From NCBI GenBank assembly GCA_041399155.1, contig JAWKTI010000001.1, forward strand, positions 682,001 to 746,000: a stretch of DNA of 64,000 bases. Reading direction: 5' to 3'. Both the position numbers and the translations under genes were made by a program. This document shows positions 8,650 to 18,135 of this stretch, one piece after another. The notes under the pieces are model-generated. The model saw only the letters and a program-made list of their open reading frames with translations, searched no databases and had not been told where the DNA came from. This DNA is from Zavarzinella sp. (GTDB lineage Bacteria > Planctomycetota > Planctomycetia > Gemmatales > Gemmataceae). Numbering within the stretch: position 1 is the first letter of the stretch; each line of letters opens with the position of its first letter.

Positions 8650-9570
8650 CTACTTCTTCCCTTTCGGTGGGAGTTTTTTTCGCTGAAAATCGTTCGATGG
8701 TTTGCCGTGGTATGCCCGTGGGATAATGGGCCAGTCTTTGGTCAGAAAATAGGCATAGGTACCTTCGGGGAAGTCGGGGGTAACACAGAATCGCCCGTTG
8801 CACTCATCCAGGTCGCCAAGATCTTTGACGTATTCGTAATCCGCGGTGAAGGTGCCATCGTATCGGCCCCCAGGTGCCCCACGTCCCGTGGGTCGGGTCC
8901 CCAGTTTGACACGGTAGCTCGACTTCAACGTAACAATCGCCGATTGGGCACTATCTGACTTGGAATACCCATACAGTGCGTAAATGGGAAAGCCATCTGC
9001 CGCCCAACCGATAATGGGGGAATGCTGATCGGGACGCACCTTCAGTACGGTCATCAATCCCGTGGGCACCCCATGATAGTGGTAGGCACCCGTCGGCTGA
9101 ACGTGGGCATAATTGGCATCGATTCCCAGCGGCACCGCGTCACTCAATGCCTCGTAACGCCATTCGCTGTTTCGCACACCCAAGTACCATTCTGCCGCAC
9201 CTGGGTCGAACGGCACACCATTCACTGCAATGCCAAAATTGCCCAGTTCCAGTGGGGTAATTCGCCCGCTTAATTCTGGTTTTGCAGGAATCCGGTAGTA
9301 GTATCGCTGCGGGGCAATCCGGTGAGGGTTCCCACGGTTCGGGAACGCACCCACTTTGTGGTTGGGGATGCCATTCGCCTGAATAATTCTTTCAGAACCT
9401 TTAATTTCCATCTCAAACTTGCTGGCCGTGGTAGTAGATCCCGTCGCCGGTACCAGCGCAGTGACAATTTTCGACTGGTTCGGGGTATGCTTTCTGGCAG
9501 GTGGGAACTGGGCAACAACAATCAATGCAAAAATGCCCCCTGTCAGGGCGGCAGCCAGTAATTTTTTCAT
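8650..9570 (-). CDS. YHYH domain-containing secreted protein
   Basis: About 306 residues from the ATG at 9570 (MKKLLAAALTGGIFALIVVAQ, a clear signal peptide). A start 8 codons further upstream would put charged residues before it and is less likely. The name-giving motif appears as TGAYHYHGVPTGL around residue 180, followed by HSPIIGWAADGFPIYALYGY and ECNGRFCVTPDFPEGTYAYFLT, all typical of the YHYH family. The His-rich motif suggests metal binding, but no reaction is established. It stands alone, with repeats behind its stop codon. Confidence 0.85.
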   Translation of the reverse strand: MKKLLAAALTGGIFALIVVAQFPPARKHTPNQSKIVTALVPATGSTTTASKFEMEIKGSERIIQANGIPNHKVGAFPNRGNPHRIAPQRYYYRIPAKPELSGRITPLELGNFGIAVNGVPFDPGAAEWYLGVRNSEWRYEALSDAVPLGIDANYAHVQPTGAYHYHGVPTGLMTVLKVRPDQHSPIIGWAADGFPIYALYGYSKSDSAQSAIVTLKSSYRVKLGTRPTGRGAPGGRYDGTFTADYEYVKDLGDLDECNGRFCVTPDFPEGTYAYFLTKDWPIIPRAYHGKPSNDFQRKKLPPKGKK

Positions 9571-9912
9571 TTTTCTATCTTTTTGATGGCACAAATCGTG
9601 TTCATTTTACTTCCATTGGGGCTGAATCTTGCAATAAATCGTCCAGATTGTAACTTGGCGATGTCGGTCACCAATGATTTTTTTATGCATTGTCAACAAT
9701 GGAACCGCGTTTGTGTGAGAATCACTTCAATAATTGTCAAAATGGGAAATTTGGGCACGATGGAATAACAGATCAAATGTGCTAACCATCTGGGTGAAAA
9801 AATTCGCCAAAAAGTTGACTATCGGCTGCGCAAGCCACCCCACTTGAGGCGTTTTTGTTGTGTAAGTTGGTGAAAATGAGTAGCCAACGCAAACAACCTG
9901 GAGGATTTTCCA
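9571..9912. other. Intergenic region, about 340 bp
   Basis: Divergent promoter region between the YHYH gene and the small secreted-protein gene. I see no RNA gene or repeat. The last bases (CCTGGAGGATTTTCC) supply the ribosome binding site of the gene at 9913. Confidence 0.5.
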
Positions 9913-10233
9913 ATGAAACGTGCTCTTGTCGCTTTCGCCGCTGTCGCCGTGATGTTAGTTGCTTTTGAAAGCACAGCCTCTGCCCAGTATCGTGGGTATG
10001 GACGCGGACCAGTAATCGTTGGTGGTTACAACCCTGGTGTCAGCATCGGTTACACCAAACGCCTGTCGAGCAACAGTTTTCTGTCGCTCGGTTACAGCAC
10101 CGGTGGGTTCTATCAACCAGCCTATGTGGTACCCCGAGTTTACGCACCTGTGTATCCAAGCATCTATGGTGGTGGGCACTATCAACCCGGATTTAACCGT
10201 GGATACGGACGCGGTGGCTATCGCTGCCGCTAA
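9913..10233 (+). CDS. Small secreted Tyr/Gly-rich protein
   Basis: 106 residues. The signal peptide (MKRALVAFAAVAVMLVAFES, cleavage near TASAQ) is followed by a mature part of about 80 residues rich in Tyr, Gly, Pro and Val (YRGYGRGPVIVGGYNPG, YGRGGYRCR), with little charge except Arg. There is one Cys, near the C-terminus. A strong ribosome binding site (GGAGG) lies 9 bases ahead of the start. Similar tiny secreted proteins are common in planctomycetes, but no function is known. It stands alone with more than 500 bp of non-coding DNA behind it. Confidence 0.7.
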   Translation: MKRALVAFAAVAVMLVAFESTASAQYRGYGRGPVIVGGYNPGVSIGYTKRLSSNSFLSLGYSTGGFYQPAYVVPRVYAPVYPSIYGGGHYQPGFNRGYGRGGYRCR

Positions 10234-10772
10234 TCTCTGCAAAGCAGCGATGAAAAGTTCAACCTCGCCCGATTATTACTGTTACCCTGATTTCAGCCCG
10301 AAGTCCAGCCCACTCTTCGGTTATTGATGTATAAAGACACTGGTTCTACTGCGAAGGAAACTTTGCAGTGGAACCTTATGTCGTTTGGGCATTGCTGTTT
10401 CTGCCAAGCCAATCTCATGAGAAAATATTAATGAGAATCGGCTCGCTTTTTCCTGCGGCCCACTTGGGGGCAGCAGGCTGTAACACAACGTTTTTAATAA
10501 ATGAACATTTCTCTGGCATCAGATTTGCTGAATTAACTCTTGTTAACTTTAGAAGTGGTTTGTGTGAAGAACTTTGCTACAAAAGTGCGTGATTTGCCCG
10601 AAAGTCAAGCACTGATGAACAAGATGAATGCACTTTCATTCATTTTCAGCAAGGGAATTGGGAAGATTTTTAATTTATTGTCTTCTTTTGGTAGCACACC
10701 ACAACTCTGGTTTCATAATCGTGAAATATTTTTTCGTTGCGATTATTATTCTAATTTTTTTGGAGTGAGTTT
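10234..10772. other. Intergenic region, about 540 bp
   Basis: AT-rich toward its right end, and likely the promoter and leader of the DUF1559 gene. The overlapping short open frames lack recognisable composition or a ribosome binding site. I see no repeat apart from two ATGAGAA words near 10420-10435. Confidence 0.4.
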
Positions 10773-11636
10773 ATGCTTGATCAGTTTGGTGTGACAGGCA
10801 CCCGTCGGAAAGCCTTCACATTGATTGAATTGCTGGTTGTTATCGCGATTATTGCGATTTTGATCGGCTTGTTGCTGCCCGCCGTGCAGAAAGTACGTGA
10901 AGCTGCAAACCGTTCAAAATGTAGCAACAATCTGAAGCAATGGGGCATTGGAATCCACGCTTACAATGATACCTATCAGTACTTGCCAAAGAGCAATTAT
11001 GGTACCGGACCAATTTGGGGCTGGCCAGCAGAAGTGCGTCCGTTCATCGAACAGGACAACATGCCCACCAACCGGACTATGCGAATTGGGGCATGTCCAT
11101 CAGATCCACGTTCTGGTACGAATACCGGCTTGCATTGGTACCCAGCAATGCATGGACGTAACAGTTCAGGTGGTAGTGCATTTGTTACCAGCACCGGTAT
11201 GATCCTCGATTGGCCCAGTTCCACCAATGGGAGGGTAAACATCGGTACAATTGTTGACGGAACCAGCAATACCGTGATGCTTGCAGAACGGCCACCCGCA
11301 GGGACTTCCTATGGTTTCTGGCAGTACGACTGGTACGACACCAACGTTTCCAGTTCCCGTACTACGCAATTCATTTTTACCACGGGTGTGATCAATGGGG
11401 TCAACAGTGCGTGTCCTAATCCAGCACTTTTTGGACCTGGTAACGTTACGAACAACTGCTCATTTAATGCACCATGGAGCAACCACACCGGTGGAGCAAA
11501 CTTCCTGCTGGGTGATGGCGGTGTGCGCTTTATGTCTTATCGGGTTGCTACTTCGAACTCTTCGGTAACCGGGGTAAGTATTCTCGACGCAATGGGTACC
11601 ATTAGCGGTGGGGAAATTGCCAGTCCGGATAATTGA
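10773..11636 (+). CDS. DUF1559 protein with prepilin-type N-terminus
   Basis: 287 residues. The type-IV pilin-like methylation motif follows a short basic leader: [21 protein letters not shown], with cleavage expected before the Phe. [20 protein letters not shown] is the DUF1559 start. The domain continues to a C-terminal [17 protein letters not shown] motif, which typifies these planctomycete proteins. They are exported as pseudopilin-like surface proteins and occur in many copies per genome. GGAGTGA lies 6 bases ahead of the ATG. The lipoprotein gene downstream is the family's usual neighbour. Confidence 0.93.
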   Translation: MLDQFGVTGTRRKAFTLIELLVVIAIIAILIGLLLPAVQKVREAANRSKCSNNLKQWGIGIHAYNDTYQYLPKSNYGTGPIWGWPAEVRPFIEQDNMPTNRTMRIGACPSDPRSGTNTGLHWYPAMHGRNSSGGSAFVTSTGMILDWPSSTNGRVNIGTIVDGTSNTVMLAERPPAGTSYGFWQYDWYDTNVSSSRTTQFIFTTGVINGVNSACPNPALFGPGNVTNNCSFNAPWSNHTGGANFLLGDGGVRFMSYRVATSNSSVTGVSILDAMGTISGGEIASPDN

Positions 11637-11774
11637 TCATTGCTGATTAATCGTGTCAAAAATTCCTTGGTTCGCAACTCAATTGCTCATCGTTTCTAGG
11701 ATCCATGGGTAGTTTCATTTGCGTTTCCAAAGGTATTCCTGCCAATGAATTTATCTTCCATGCCAGAGAGTATA

Positions 11775-12191
11775 ATGATATTTAATGCTAAACGAAGCTC
11801 GATTGCTTTCTTACTGTTTTCAGCTATTTTTGCAGGCTGCGATAGCGCCTCAACTAGTTCAGTATCAGGCACTGTAATGTATAAGGACAAGCCAGTTGCG
11901 AATGTACAGGTAAACTTTGTACCAGACAGTGGATACCCAGTGTCAACACTGACTGATGGTGCCGGTAAATACACTATTAAAGGTGCGATCACTGGAAAAA
12001 ATAAGGTTACCGTCATGGTCGTCGGGGAAAATGTGGGACCGAGAGATCCTAATGAATCTCCTCGTACTCCCAAAAAATCAGGTGAACCAGCGACAAAAAT
12101 ACCTGAAAAATACAGCCAGCCCGGTACCACACCTTTATCTCACGATGTGACATCAAAAGATTCGACTTTCAACATCGAGCTTGTGGACTAA
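11775..12191 (+). CDS. Lipoprotein with carboxypeptidase-regulatory-like domain
   Basis: About 138 residues from the ATG at 11775 (a start 10 codons earlier is possible). The N-terminus KRSSIAFLLFSAIFAGCDS reads as a lipoprotein signal with the acylated Cys in FAGC. The mature part begins with a beta-sandwich-like region: SVSGTVMYKDKPVANVQVNF and TDGAGKYTIKGA are the hallmarks of the carboxypeptidase regulatory-like fold. A Pro/Lys-rich segment and a final strand follow. Such proteins regularly sit directly behind DUF1559 genes, as here, and probably act with them at the cell surface. Confidence 0.8.
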   Translation: MIFNAKRSSIAFLLFSAIFAGCDSASTSSVSGTVMYKDKPVANVQVNFVPDSGYPVSTLTDGAGKYTIKGAITGKNKVTVMVVGENVGPRDPNESPRTPKKSGEPATKIPEKYSQPGTTPLSHDVTSKDSTFNIELVD

Positions 12192-12450
12192 CGCCTCTAT
12201 ATCCATTTGCTGGTGCGTTCACTGATCGTTGTTAACGAACACACACTTCAGTTCGTGCGTGTAATTTCTCTTTTACAATCTGCCGACGAGCATCCGGTGT
12301 GTGTCGCCCACTGTCTGCAATATCAGCACAATCACTACAGGCGATCCCGTTTGGTGTGGTCTATTTTGTTTTTCTGCAGGATGAGTAATGTATTGGGTCA
12401 ATTTTTGAGCAAACTTCAACTGAGCAGAAAATGATGCACCTGGTTGAACG

Positions 12451-12648
12451 ATGTTTCGCAGAGATGATTCCCACGTACAAACGGAAATTATTTCCGGACA
12501 ATGGGACAATTTGAACCTGAATGAAGCCCGCGAAGTGCTCGACTGGCTGGATAATCACCCCGAGTACCACCGGGAGCTTATTGCATTGGCACCGGATTGC
12601 TACCAGATTCTTTGGGAGCGGGAATCAGTTTCGCCAGAGCAGTCATGA
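12451..12648 (+). CDS. Small hypothetical protein
   Basis: 65 residues with coding-like composition: GC-rich third positions through the middle and a plausible helix (NEAREVLDWLDNHPEYHREL). No signal peptide or membrane segment, and no known family recognised. Its last 70 bases overlap the 3' end of the convergent kinase gene, which is unusual enough to lower confidence. There is no clear ribosome binding site. It could be a short regulatory protein or a fragment. Confidence 0.4.
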   Translation: MFRRDDSHVQTEIISGQWDNLNLNEAREVLDWLDNHPEYHRELIALAPDCYQILWERESVSPEQS

Positions 12649-14953
12649 ATGGCAGGTCAGTGTAGATTTCCCACAAACGGACGGTGCCATCCCGACTGCC
12701 GACGGCCAGGGTTTTTCCATCTTTAGAAACTGTGACTACCTGAGCCGCTCCACCTGGATTAATGAATTTGCCAATCGTTTCTTCTGTTTTAGCATTGATG
12801 CAGACAATCGAACCATCCTGCCCACCCAGAAACAAGTAATGCCCATCCGGGGTATAGCCAATCGACCAGATTTCATCGCATTGAACATCAATGGTGGATA
12901 ACAATTCCCCGTTTGCACGGTTCCAGATGCGAAGTTTTTTATCCCAGCCACCGGTGGCAATGTACTTGTTGGTGGGGTCAAACGCCACACAATCAACCGG
13001 CCCATCGTGGCCCGCCAGCGTGTAAAGCAGCTTGGCATTGTCGGCATCCCAAACTTTGACTGTTTTGTCGCTGCAGGCACTGGCCACCATTTTATCATCG
13101 GTGCTGAAGGCCATGCACAATACCACCCCCTGTTCGTGGCCGATGGTGCGTAATTGTGTCATGCCCGAGCGGGCATCCCAGATGGTGACTGCCCCGTTGC
13201 GGGTGCCAGTGGCCACTTTGAAGCCGGACGGTGAAAATGCCATCGACCGCACCGGATAAGAATGGGGGAGAGTTTGTTCCTCTTCAGAAGTTTTCACATT
13301 CCACAGGCGAACAGTGCCATCATCTGCCGCCGCCGCCACCTTTTCTCCCAGTGGGCCAAAACCGACGGCCCAGATGGGGGAATTGTAACTTTTCAGCTCG
13401 CCCTGAATATTGCCCGTGGTGGGGTCCCAGAACTTTAATTTGCCATCTTCGGTGCCAGTAGCGAAGAGATTGCCTTTGGGAGAAAACGCCACCGCCCAGA
13501 CAGCCCCACCACTGGGCTTGACGATCAGTTTCGGTGTGGGGCTGGAATCTTTGCCATTTCGCACTGCAGGTGGGACAGCTACCAGATTTTGCCCACGCTG
13601 GCCGAGAACGGTCCACTGCGTTTTTTGTGTAATTTCCGTGATCAGCGTGGTAAAAATTGCCGCCACAGCCACCAGTTGAAGGCTTCGAAGCAGTATTTTC
13701 TTACGAGAACGCCGATCTCTGGTAATTTCCCGCAGAGAGACCGGTGTGGAGTTGTCTGGCAGTTTGGCGAGTTCCTGCTCTAATAGCCGTGCCAGCTTCC
13801 CACAGTCCGACAGGCGGTCGTCCGGGTTCTTCGCCAGCAATCGATCAATGACATCGGATAGCCAGGCGGGGATTTCCGGCGAACGTTCTTTCAGTGGAAT
13901 ATGTTGTGATTCGGTCACTTGCCGCAGAACAACGAAAGGAGACGATCCTTCAAAAGGTGGCTTCCCGGTCAGCAGTGCGTAAAGCACGCTGCCCAGGCCA
14001 AACAGATCCGATGCGGGCGACAGTGGGGCACCACTGGCCTGCTCAGGCGACATATACAAGGGGGTACCAGCGACAAATCCTGTCTGGGTGATCCGCACAT
14101 CTTCCACCGCACGTGCCAGTCCAAAATCGGTCAGCAGTACCCGCTCGGTTTCCTGTTCAATTAAAATGTTACCCGGCTTGACATCACGGTGAATCAGACC
14201 GTTCTGGTGGGCTTCGGCCAGCCCGGCTGCCACTGCCGCACCAATACGGATCACTTCCCGCACGGTAAACCGTTTGCCGGCATCCAACTGTTCCTGCAGG
14301 GAATTCCCACGCACCAGTTGCATGACAATAAACGGCACCCCCGTGCGTGGGCTCTGGTCCACGTGGTGGATCGTCACTACGTTCGGATGGTATAGCCCCG
14401 CTGCAAGACGGGCTTCCCGCAAAAACCGTTGCAGTAACTGGTCGTTCTTACTGAAGTGGATCGCCAGCATCTTCAGAGCCACCGGACGAAGTAATGCACG
14501 GTCAAATGCTTTAAAGACAATCCCCATCCCACCCTGACCGATGATGCTTTCGACATAAAAGCGATCCAGTTTGCCGATGTAGGGCTGCTCGTCACAGGGA
14601 TCGAGATAATCGCCAGCAACATTATCTGCTGGCTGGTGAGTAAGAAAAGAGTGCTGATCGATTGGCTGGATTGCCACCTGTTGCGTGCGATCATTGGCAG
14701 CCATCAAATCAACTTTCAACTGACGTAAACCAGTTAAAAAGATATCTTCCTGCTGTTGAAGTGGGGCGGTTTTCGGCGGATTGGCTAAATAATTGCTTTC
14801 CAGCACCGCTAACTGCTGCAGACTGGTCTGGCAGTTTCCGCAGTGGTCGAGGTGGGAGATAATCTCTACCTGGGCAGTTTCATCCAGCTTTTCGGCAATC
14901 AGGTCGGCAAGCACTGCAACATCGGGACATTCGCTGGTGATGGTATTTTCCAT
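12578..14953 (-). CDS. Ser/Thr protein kinase with anti-sigma-type zinc motif and WD40 propeller
   Basis: 791 residues. Residues 5-50 carry an HxxxCxxC motif (SHLDHCGNCQTSL) of the zinc anti-sigma type. The kinase domain spans about 130-400: glycine loop IGQGGMGIVFKAFD, catalytic HRDVKPGNIL, DFGLAR and the activation-loop GTPLYMSPEQASG. One membrane helix follows near residue 430 (LRSLQLVAVAAIFTTLI), then seven WD40-like repeats with GHD/WD signatures (KFWDPTTG, VRLWNVKT, VKVWDADN, RLWEIYT), which would lie outside the cytoplasm. The gene follows the ECF sigma gene by 19 bp in the same direction. I infer that the kinase controls that sigma factor. Confidence 0.92.
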   Translation of the reverse strand: MENTITSECPDVAVLADLIAEKLDETAQVEIISHLDHCGNCQTSLQQLAVLESNYLANPPKTAPLQQQEDIFLTGLRQLKVDLMAANDRTQQVAIQPIDQHSFLTHQPADNVAGDYLDPCDEQPYIGKLDRFYVESIIGQGGMGIVFKAFDRALLRPVALKMLAIHFSKNDQLLQRFLREARLAAGLYHPNVVTIHHVDQSPRTGVPFIVMQLVRGNSLQEQLDAGKRFTVREVIRIGAAVAAGLAEAHQNGLIHRDVKPGNILIEQETERVLLTDFGLARAVEDVRITQTGFVAGTPLYMSPEQASGAPLSPASDLFGLGSVLYALLTGKPPFEGSSPFVVLRQVTESQHIPLKERSPEIPAWLSDVIDRLLAKNPDDRLSDCGKLARLLEQELAKLPDNSTPVSLREITRDRRSRKKILLRSLQLVAVAAIFTTLITEITQKTQWTVLGQRGQNLVAVPPAVRNGKDSSPTPKLIVKPSGGAVWAVAFSPKGNLFATGTEDGKLKFWDPTTGNIQGELKSYNSPIWAVGFGPLGEKVAAAADDGTVRLWNVKTSEEEQTLPHSYPVRSMAFSPSGFKVATGTRNGAVTIWDARSGMTQLRTIGHEQGVVLCMAFSTDDKMVASACSDKTVKVWDADNAKLLYTLAGHDGPVDCVAFDPTNKYIATGGWDKKLRIWNRANGELLSTIDVQCDEIWSIGYTPDGHYLFLGGQDGSIVCINAKTEETIGKFINPGGAAQVVTVSKDGKTLAVGSRDGTVRLWEIYTDLPFMTALAKLIPAPKESGSNPVPMQ

Positions 14954-14972
14954 GTGCGACTGGCCCTATTGG

Positions 14973-15569
14973 TTACGGTTGACCTTCTAATGTCTGAATT
15001 TCCTGGCGGATACGCGAAAGCACTCTGCTTTTCGCAACATAAACCGCACCAGGAGACAATCCGAGTTTCTGTCCGACTTCGCTGGAATCCTTTCCCTCCA
15101 CGGCAGTTTGCCAGAACGCTTCCCACGTATTGGTGCGAAATTCCTGTTTCACCCGTGCCGCAGCCCAGTGGAACAGTCGTTGTTCATATTCCTGATCCCA
15201 ATCTGTGTGATCATCCACCTCGTTGGGGATCGATTCGAGGCGTTGCTGGACAGCGGAATCGCCAGAACCACGCACCTTTCGGCGGGTCGATTCCAGATGA
15301 TTGTACACTTTGTTCCGAGTAATCGAGTACAGCCAGCCCCGAAAAGTACCTTTTTCGCGGTCGTAGTTCAACTGCCCCACCGAGCGTGCAACAGACCGCA
15401 TTACTTCCTGCATCACATCCGCAGCATCGGCGTCCTGTAACCCACGTTTTCTGGCAAAACTGTAGATGATGGTGGAGTAAATTTCGACAAATTCATCCCA
15501 CGCACGATTATCCGCGGGATTGCGGAGTCGTAGCAGCAAACTATGCCGAGTTGGTGGGGGCCCCGCCAT
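14973..15569 (-). CDS. ECF-type RNA polymerase sigma factor
   Basis: 198 residues. Region 2 is visible as WDEFVEIYSTIIYSFARKRG, DADAADVMQEVMRSVARSVG and KGTFRGWLYSITRNKVYNHL. Region 4 is the C-terminal helix-turn-helix (GKDSSEVGQKLGLSPGAVYVAKSRVLSRIRQEI). A linker of about 60 charged residues separates them. The ATG at 15569 gives the usual planctomycete N-terminus with a run of three prolines. It is the promoter-proximal gene of a pair with the kinase carrying an anti-sigma zinc motif. The regulon cannot be deduced. Confidence 0.92.
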   Translation of the reverse strand: MAGPPPTRHSLLLRLRNPADNRAWDEFVEIYSTIIYSFARKRGLQDADAADVMQEVMRSVARSVGQLNYDREKGTFRGWLYSITRNKVYNHLESTRRKVRGSGDSAVQQRLESIPNEVDDHTDWDQEYEQRLFHWAAARVKQEFRTNTWEAFWQTAVEGKDSSEVGQKLGLSPGAVYVAKSRVLSRIRQEIQTLEGQP

Positions 15570-15781
15570 GAATATCCTACTGAGGTGTACACAACCAGGT
15601 TTAAATCAGGAACCCGAGTTACAGGTGAGATCCATCTACGCGGTATTATATCCGAAAGGAACAAGCATTTGGGGAAAAAAATCAGCCGGAAATGAAAAAT
15701 TAGATCGATCGGTCTAATTTGTCGAATTCTGTTAGCAGGACCCGGGGGAAAATGCTGCACTCTTGCAACGTACAACCAGAT

Positions 15782-17335
15782 TTATTCCCCAAGCAGCAGT
15801 TCCAGCAACCCATCCGCCTGTGGGTGGGGAGTTTTCAGGCAAACAAATCCCTTTTCGGTCAACAATTGGTACAAACGGGCACTGTTCGCCACCAAAACCG
15901 TGCGGCCAGAACGAAAATGAATGAGAATTTCTTCATCACACGCTGCCAAAAACACCTCTGCAGTGCGTCCGCTCATTAAGTGTATATGAGAAAAATCTCC
16001 TTTTCTCAGTTCTGCGAAAACCGGTGACTTGGGATTCAATACCACTTCCTGTTGGTAGCACACCACTGGTTGGACCTGTTCAGCAAACGCCTTCAGTCCA
16101 TCGTGCAGCACCGTGCGGGCTTCGGCCGCCTGGGGCAACAGAATGCGTTTTCCCTGCCAGATCGGCCGCAGTAGTTCCAGCAATGCTTCCGAGTTCGATT
16201 CATCGTGGGTGGTAATATCGGCTGAGATGTTGTGTTCTGCCAACGCAGCAGTTGTAGCAGGCCCGATGCTCGCAATCTGCACCTTCGCCAACGTGCGAGC
16301 ATCGTACTTCAACGCCCGCAGTCGGGCGAAAAACAGATCCACGGTGTTGCGGCTGGTAAAGATCAGCCCGTCGTAAAGTCCACGTGCAATGTGCCTGATT
16401 TCTCGATCCACTTCGGCCTGATTCGTGGGAACAATGTCCAGCACGGGTAAATGGCTGGGTGCGGCACCGGCAAGCTCCAGTTGCCGCAACAAATCCCCCA
16501 CCTGATGTGCGGGGCGGGTAATCAGTATCTTCTTACCAGCTAAGGGTTTACGTTCGAACCAGGAAGGAGACGTTGCCGCACCGACTGCCGGGCCAATGAA
16601 GATGATTGCGGGGGCCTTGAATTGCTGTTCCTGGATCTCATTTGCAACTGTCTGCAGGGTGGTTAAGAGGCGACGCTGGCTTCCACTGCTGGCCTGCTGT
16701 ACCACTGCCACCGGCGTGGTGGGTGACTTGCCGAATTGTTGCAAACTTGCCGCAATCGAAGCGATCCTTGCGACACCCATGTAGACAACCAGCGTGCCCG
16801 GAAATTGGGCCAACGCCTCCCAAGACAGGTGGGAATCTTCTTTGCCAGGGTATTCGTGACCAGTAATAAAAGCCACCGCACTGGCATGGGCACGGTGCGT
16901 CAGGGGGATTTCGCCATAAGCACTTGCTGCGGAAGCAGATGTGACACCTGGTACGATCTCATAGGGGATGTTTGCCGCCTGCAGAACGGCCACTTCTTCC
17001 GCACAGCGACCGAAAATCGATGGATCGCCCCCTTTCAGGTGGACCACCACGTTGCCTGCCAGCGCTTCCTGCACAATTCGCTCGTGGATGTGCGGCCAGC
17101 GATTCGGGTGCTCCCCAGGTAAATCGCTGACGGCAATCTTCCTCGCCTGGGGTGCAAACGCCAGCATTTCGGAAGAAGCAAGATAATCGTAAATTACTGT
17201 GTCTGCGATACTTAGGCACTCAATTGCCCGCATGGTCAACAGCCCAGGGTCACCCGGCCCTGCACCCACCAGATAGACGTAGGGTGGAATCGGCTTCCGC
17301 CCCACCACTGGCAATCCTTTCAACCAACTCTGCAT
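15782..17335 (-). CDS. Fused uroporphyrinogen-III C-methyltransferase / uroporphyrinogen-III synthase
   Basis: 517 residues. The N-terminal half (about 18-260) is SUMT/CobA: VYLVGAGPGDPGLLT, VVHLKGGDPSIFGR, EIVPGVTSASAASAYGEIPLT and LVVYMGVARI. It methylates uroporphyrinogen III to precorrin-2 on the way to sirohaem or cobalamin. The C-terminal half (about 270-517) is HemD: GKKILITRPAHQVGDLLRQLE, GLIFTSRNTVDLFF, ASIGPATTAALAEHNI and HLMSGRTAEVF. It cyclises hydroxymethylbilane. The fusion couples substrate production to methylation and is known in several phyla. No other tetrapyrrole genes are adjacent. Confidence 0.93.
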   Translation of the reverse strand: MQSWLKGLPVVGRKPIPPYVYLVGAGPGDPGLLTMRAIECLSIADTVIYDYLASSEMLAFAPQARKIAVSDLPGEHPNRWPHIHERIVQEALAGNVVVHLKGGDPSIFGRCAEEVAVLQAANIPYEIVPGVTSASAASAYGEIPLTHRAHASAVAFITGHEYPGKEDSHLSWEALAQFPGTLVVYMGVARIASIAASLQQFGKSPTTPVAVVQQASSGSQRRLLTTLQTVANEIQEQQFKAPAIIFIGPAVGAATSPSWFERKPLAGKKILITRPAHQVGDLLRQLELAGAAPSHLPVLDIVPTNQAEVDREIRHIARGLYDGLIFTSRNTVDLFFARLRALKYDARTLAKVQIASIGPATTAALAEHNISADITTHDESNSEALLELLRPIWQGKRILLPQAAEARTVLHDGLKAFAEQVQPVVCYQQEVVLNPKSPVFAELRKGDFSHIHLMSGRTAEVFLAACDEEILIHFRSGRTVLVANSARLYQLLTEKGFVCLKTPHPQADGLLELLLGE

Positions 17336-17515
17336 AACCTTCCGCTTGTTACCAACTTGTTACAAAAAAGATGCCAGTGGGAATGGTCCACCCATCTGTT
17401 CGTACTGGACGATGGGAAAATGTTCCTACGGATCGATCAAATGGAATTGTATCTTTGTGGCAGGTGATTGTCGCGTCGCGCAGCTGCATAAAGTGGGTGA
17501 AGATCACTTGCAATT

Positions 17516-17888
17516 CGTCATTCCCGCGCAGGCGGGAATCCATTGCAGATAACTCGCAGTGCACCCAATAAACTGACACCCACAAACAACCGTCATTCCC
17601 GCGAAGGCGGGAATCTATGGCAATCAACTCGAAGTCGTACCATCAATTCCTGAACTTTTCACCAACCGTCATTCCCGCGAAGGCGGGAATCCATTGCAGA
17701 TAACTCGCAGTGCACCCAATAAACTGACACCCACAAACAACCGTCATTCCCGCGAAGGCGGGAATCCAGAGCGAAACAATCGAATTGGCAATCCGAACAA
17801 CTGAATTGTGAGCCGACGGTGTTAGCCGCGGTTGCCTTCAGACGGTTGTGCCCACCACCAACCGTCATTCCCGCGAAGGCGGGAATCC
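17516..17888. repeat. Cluster of five dRS3-like palindromic repeats
   Basis: Copies at 17516-17542, 17591-17616, 17667-17692, 17742-17768 and 17862-17888, all in the same orientation, core CGTCATTCCCGCGAAGGCGG then GAATCCA. Copies 1-2 and 3-4 are a longer duplication: about 100 bp (17516-17616 and 17667-17768) repeat including the spacer GCAGATAACTCGCAGTGCAC. The inner ATTCCCGC/GCGGGAAT arms would form an 8-bp stem. Confidence 0.88.
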
Positions 17889-18107
17889 ATTTCATGCGGT
17901 ATGGTGGTGATTACACGAAGCAGCAGGAAGAAATCTATGCGGCAGAAGTAAAGCCCGGCAGGAAAAAGAGTTACATCGCTGGGCGAACGAACTGATGTTT
18001 GAGTTGAAAAAGGTGGAACCCACTGTAGGGTGAATGCAACAAGTAGGTCTTTGAGACCCATGGCAGACGCTAACGTTCGTCTGACAGGTAGAATAGGTGG
18101 CTACTGA

Positions 18108-18135
18108 AAATAAATGAGAAATCACTCATTTATTT
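18108..18135. terminator. A/T-rich hairpin AAATAAATGAG / CTCATTTATTT
   Basis: Perfect 11-base arms (18108-18118 and 18125-18135) around an AAATCA loop. It lies in a gap with no gene ending nearby on the plus strand, so it is either a terminator for transcription out of the repeat region or a protein-binding palindrome. Similar hairpins occur at 20373 and 23401. Confidence 0.4.

Noticed and set aside
10368..10794. Open frames ahead of the DUF1559 gene
   Set aside because: AT-rich, no ribosome binding site, no family features; treated as leader or promoter DNA.
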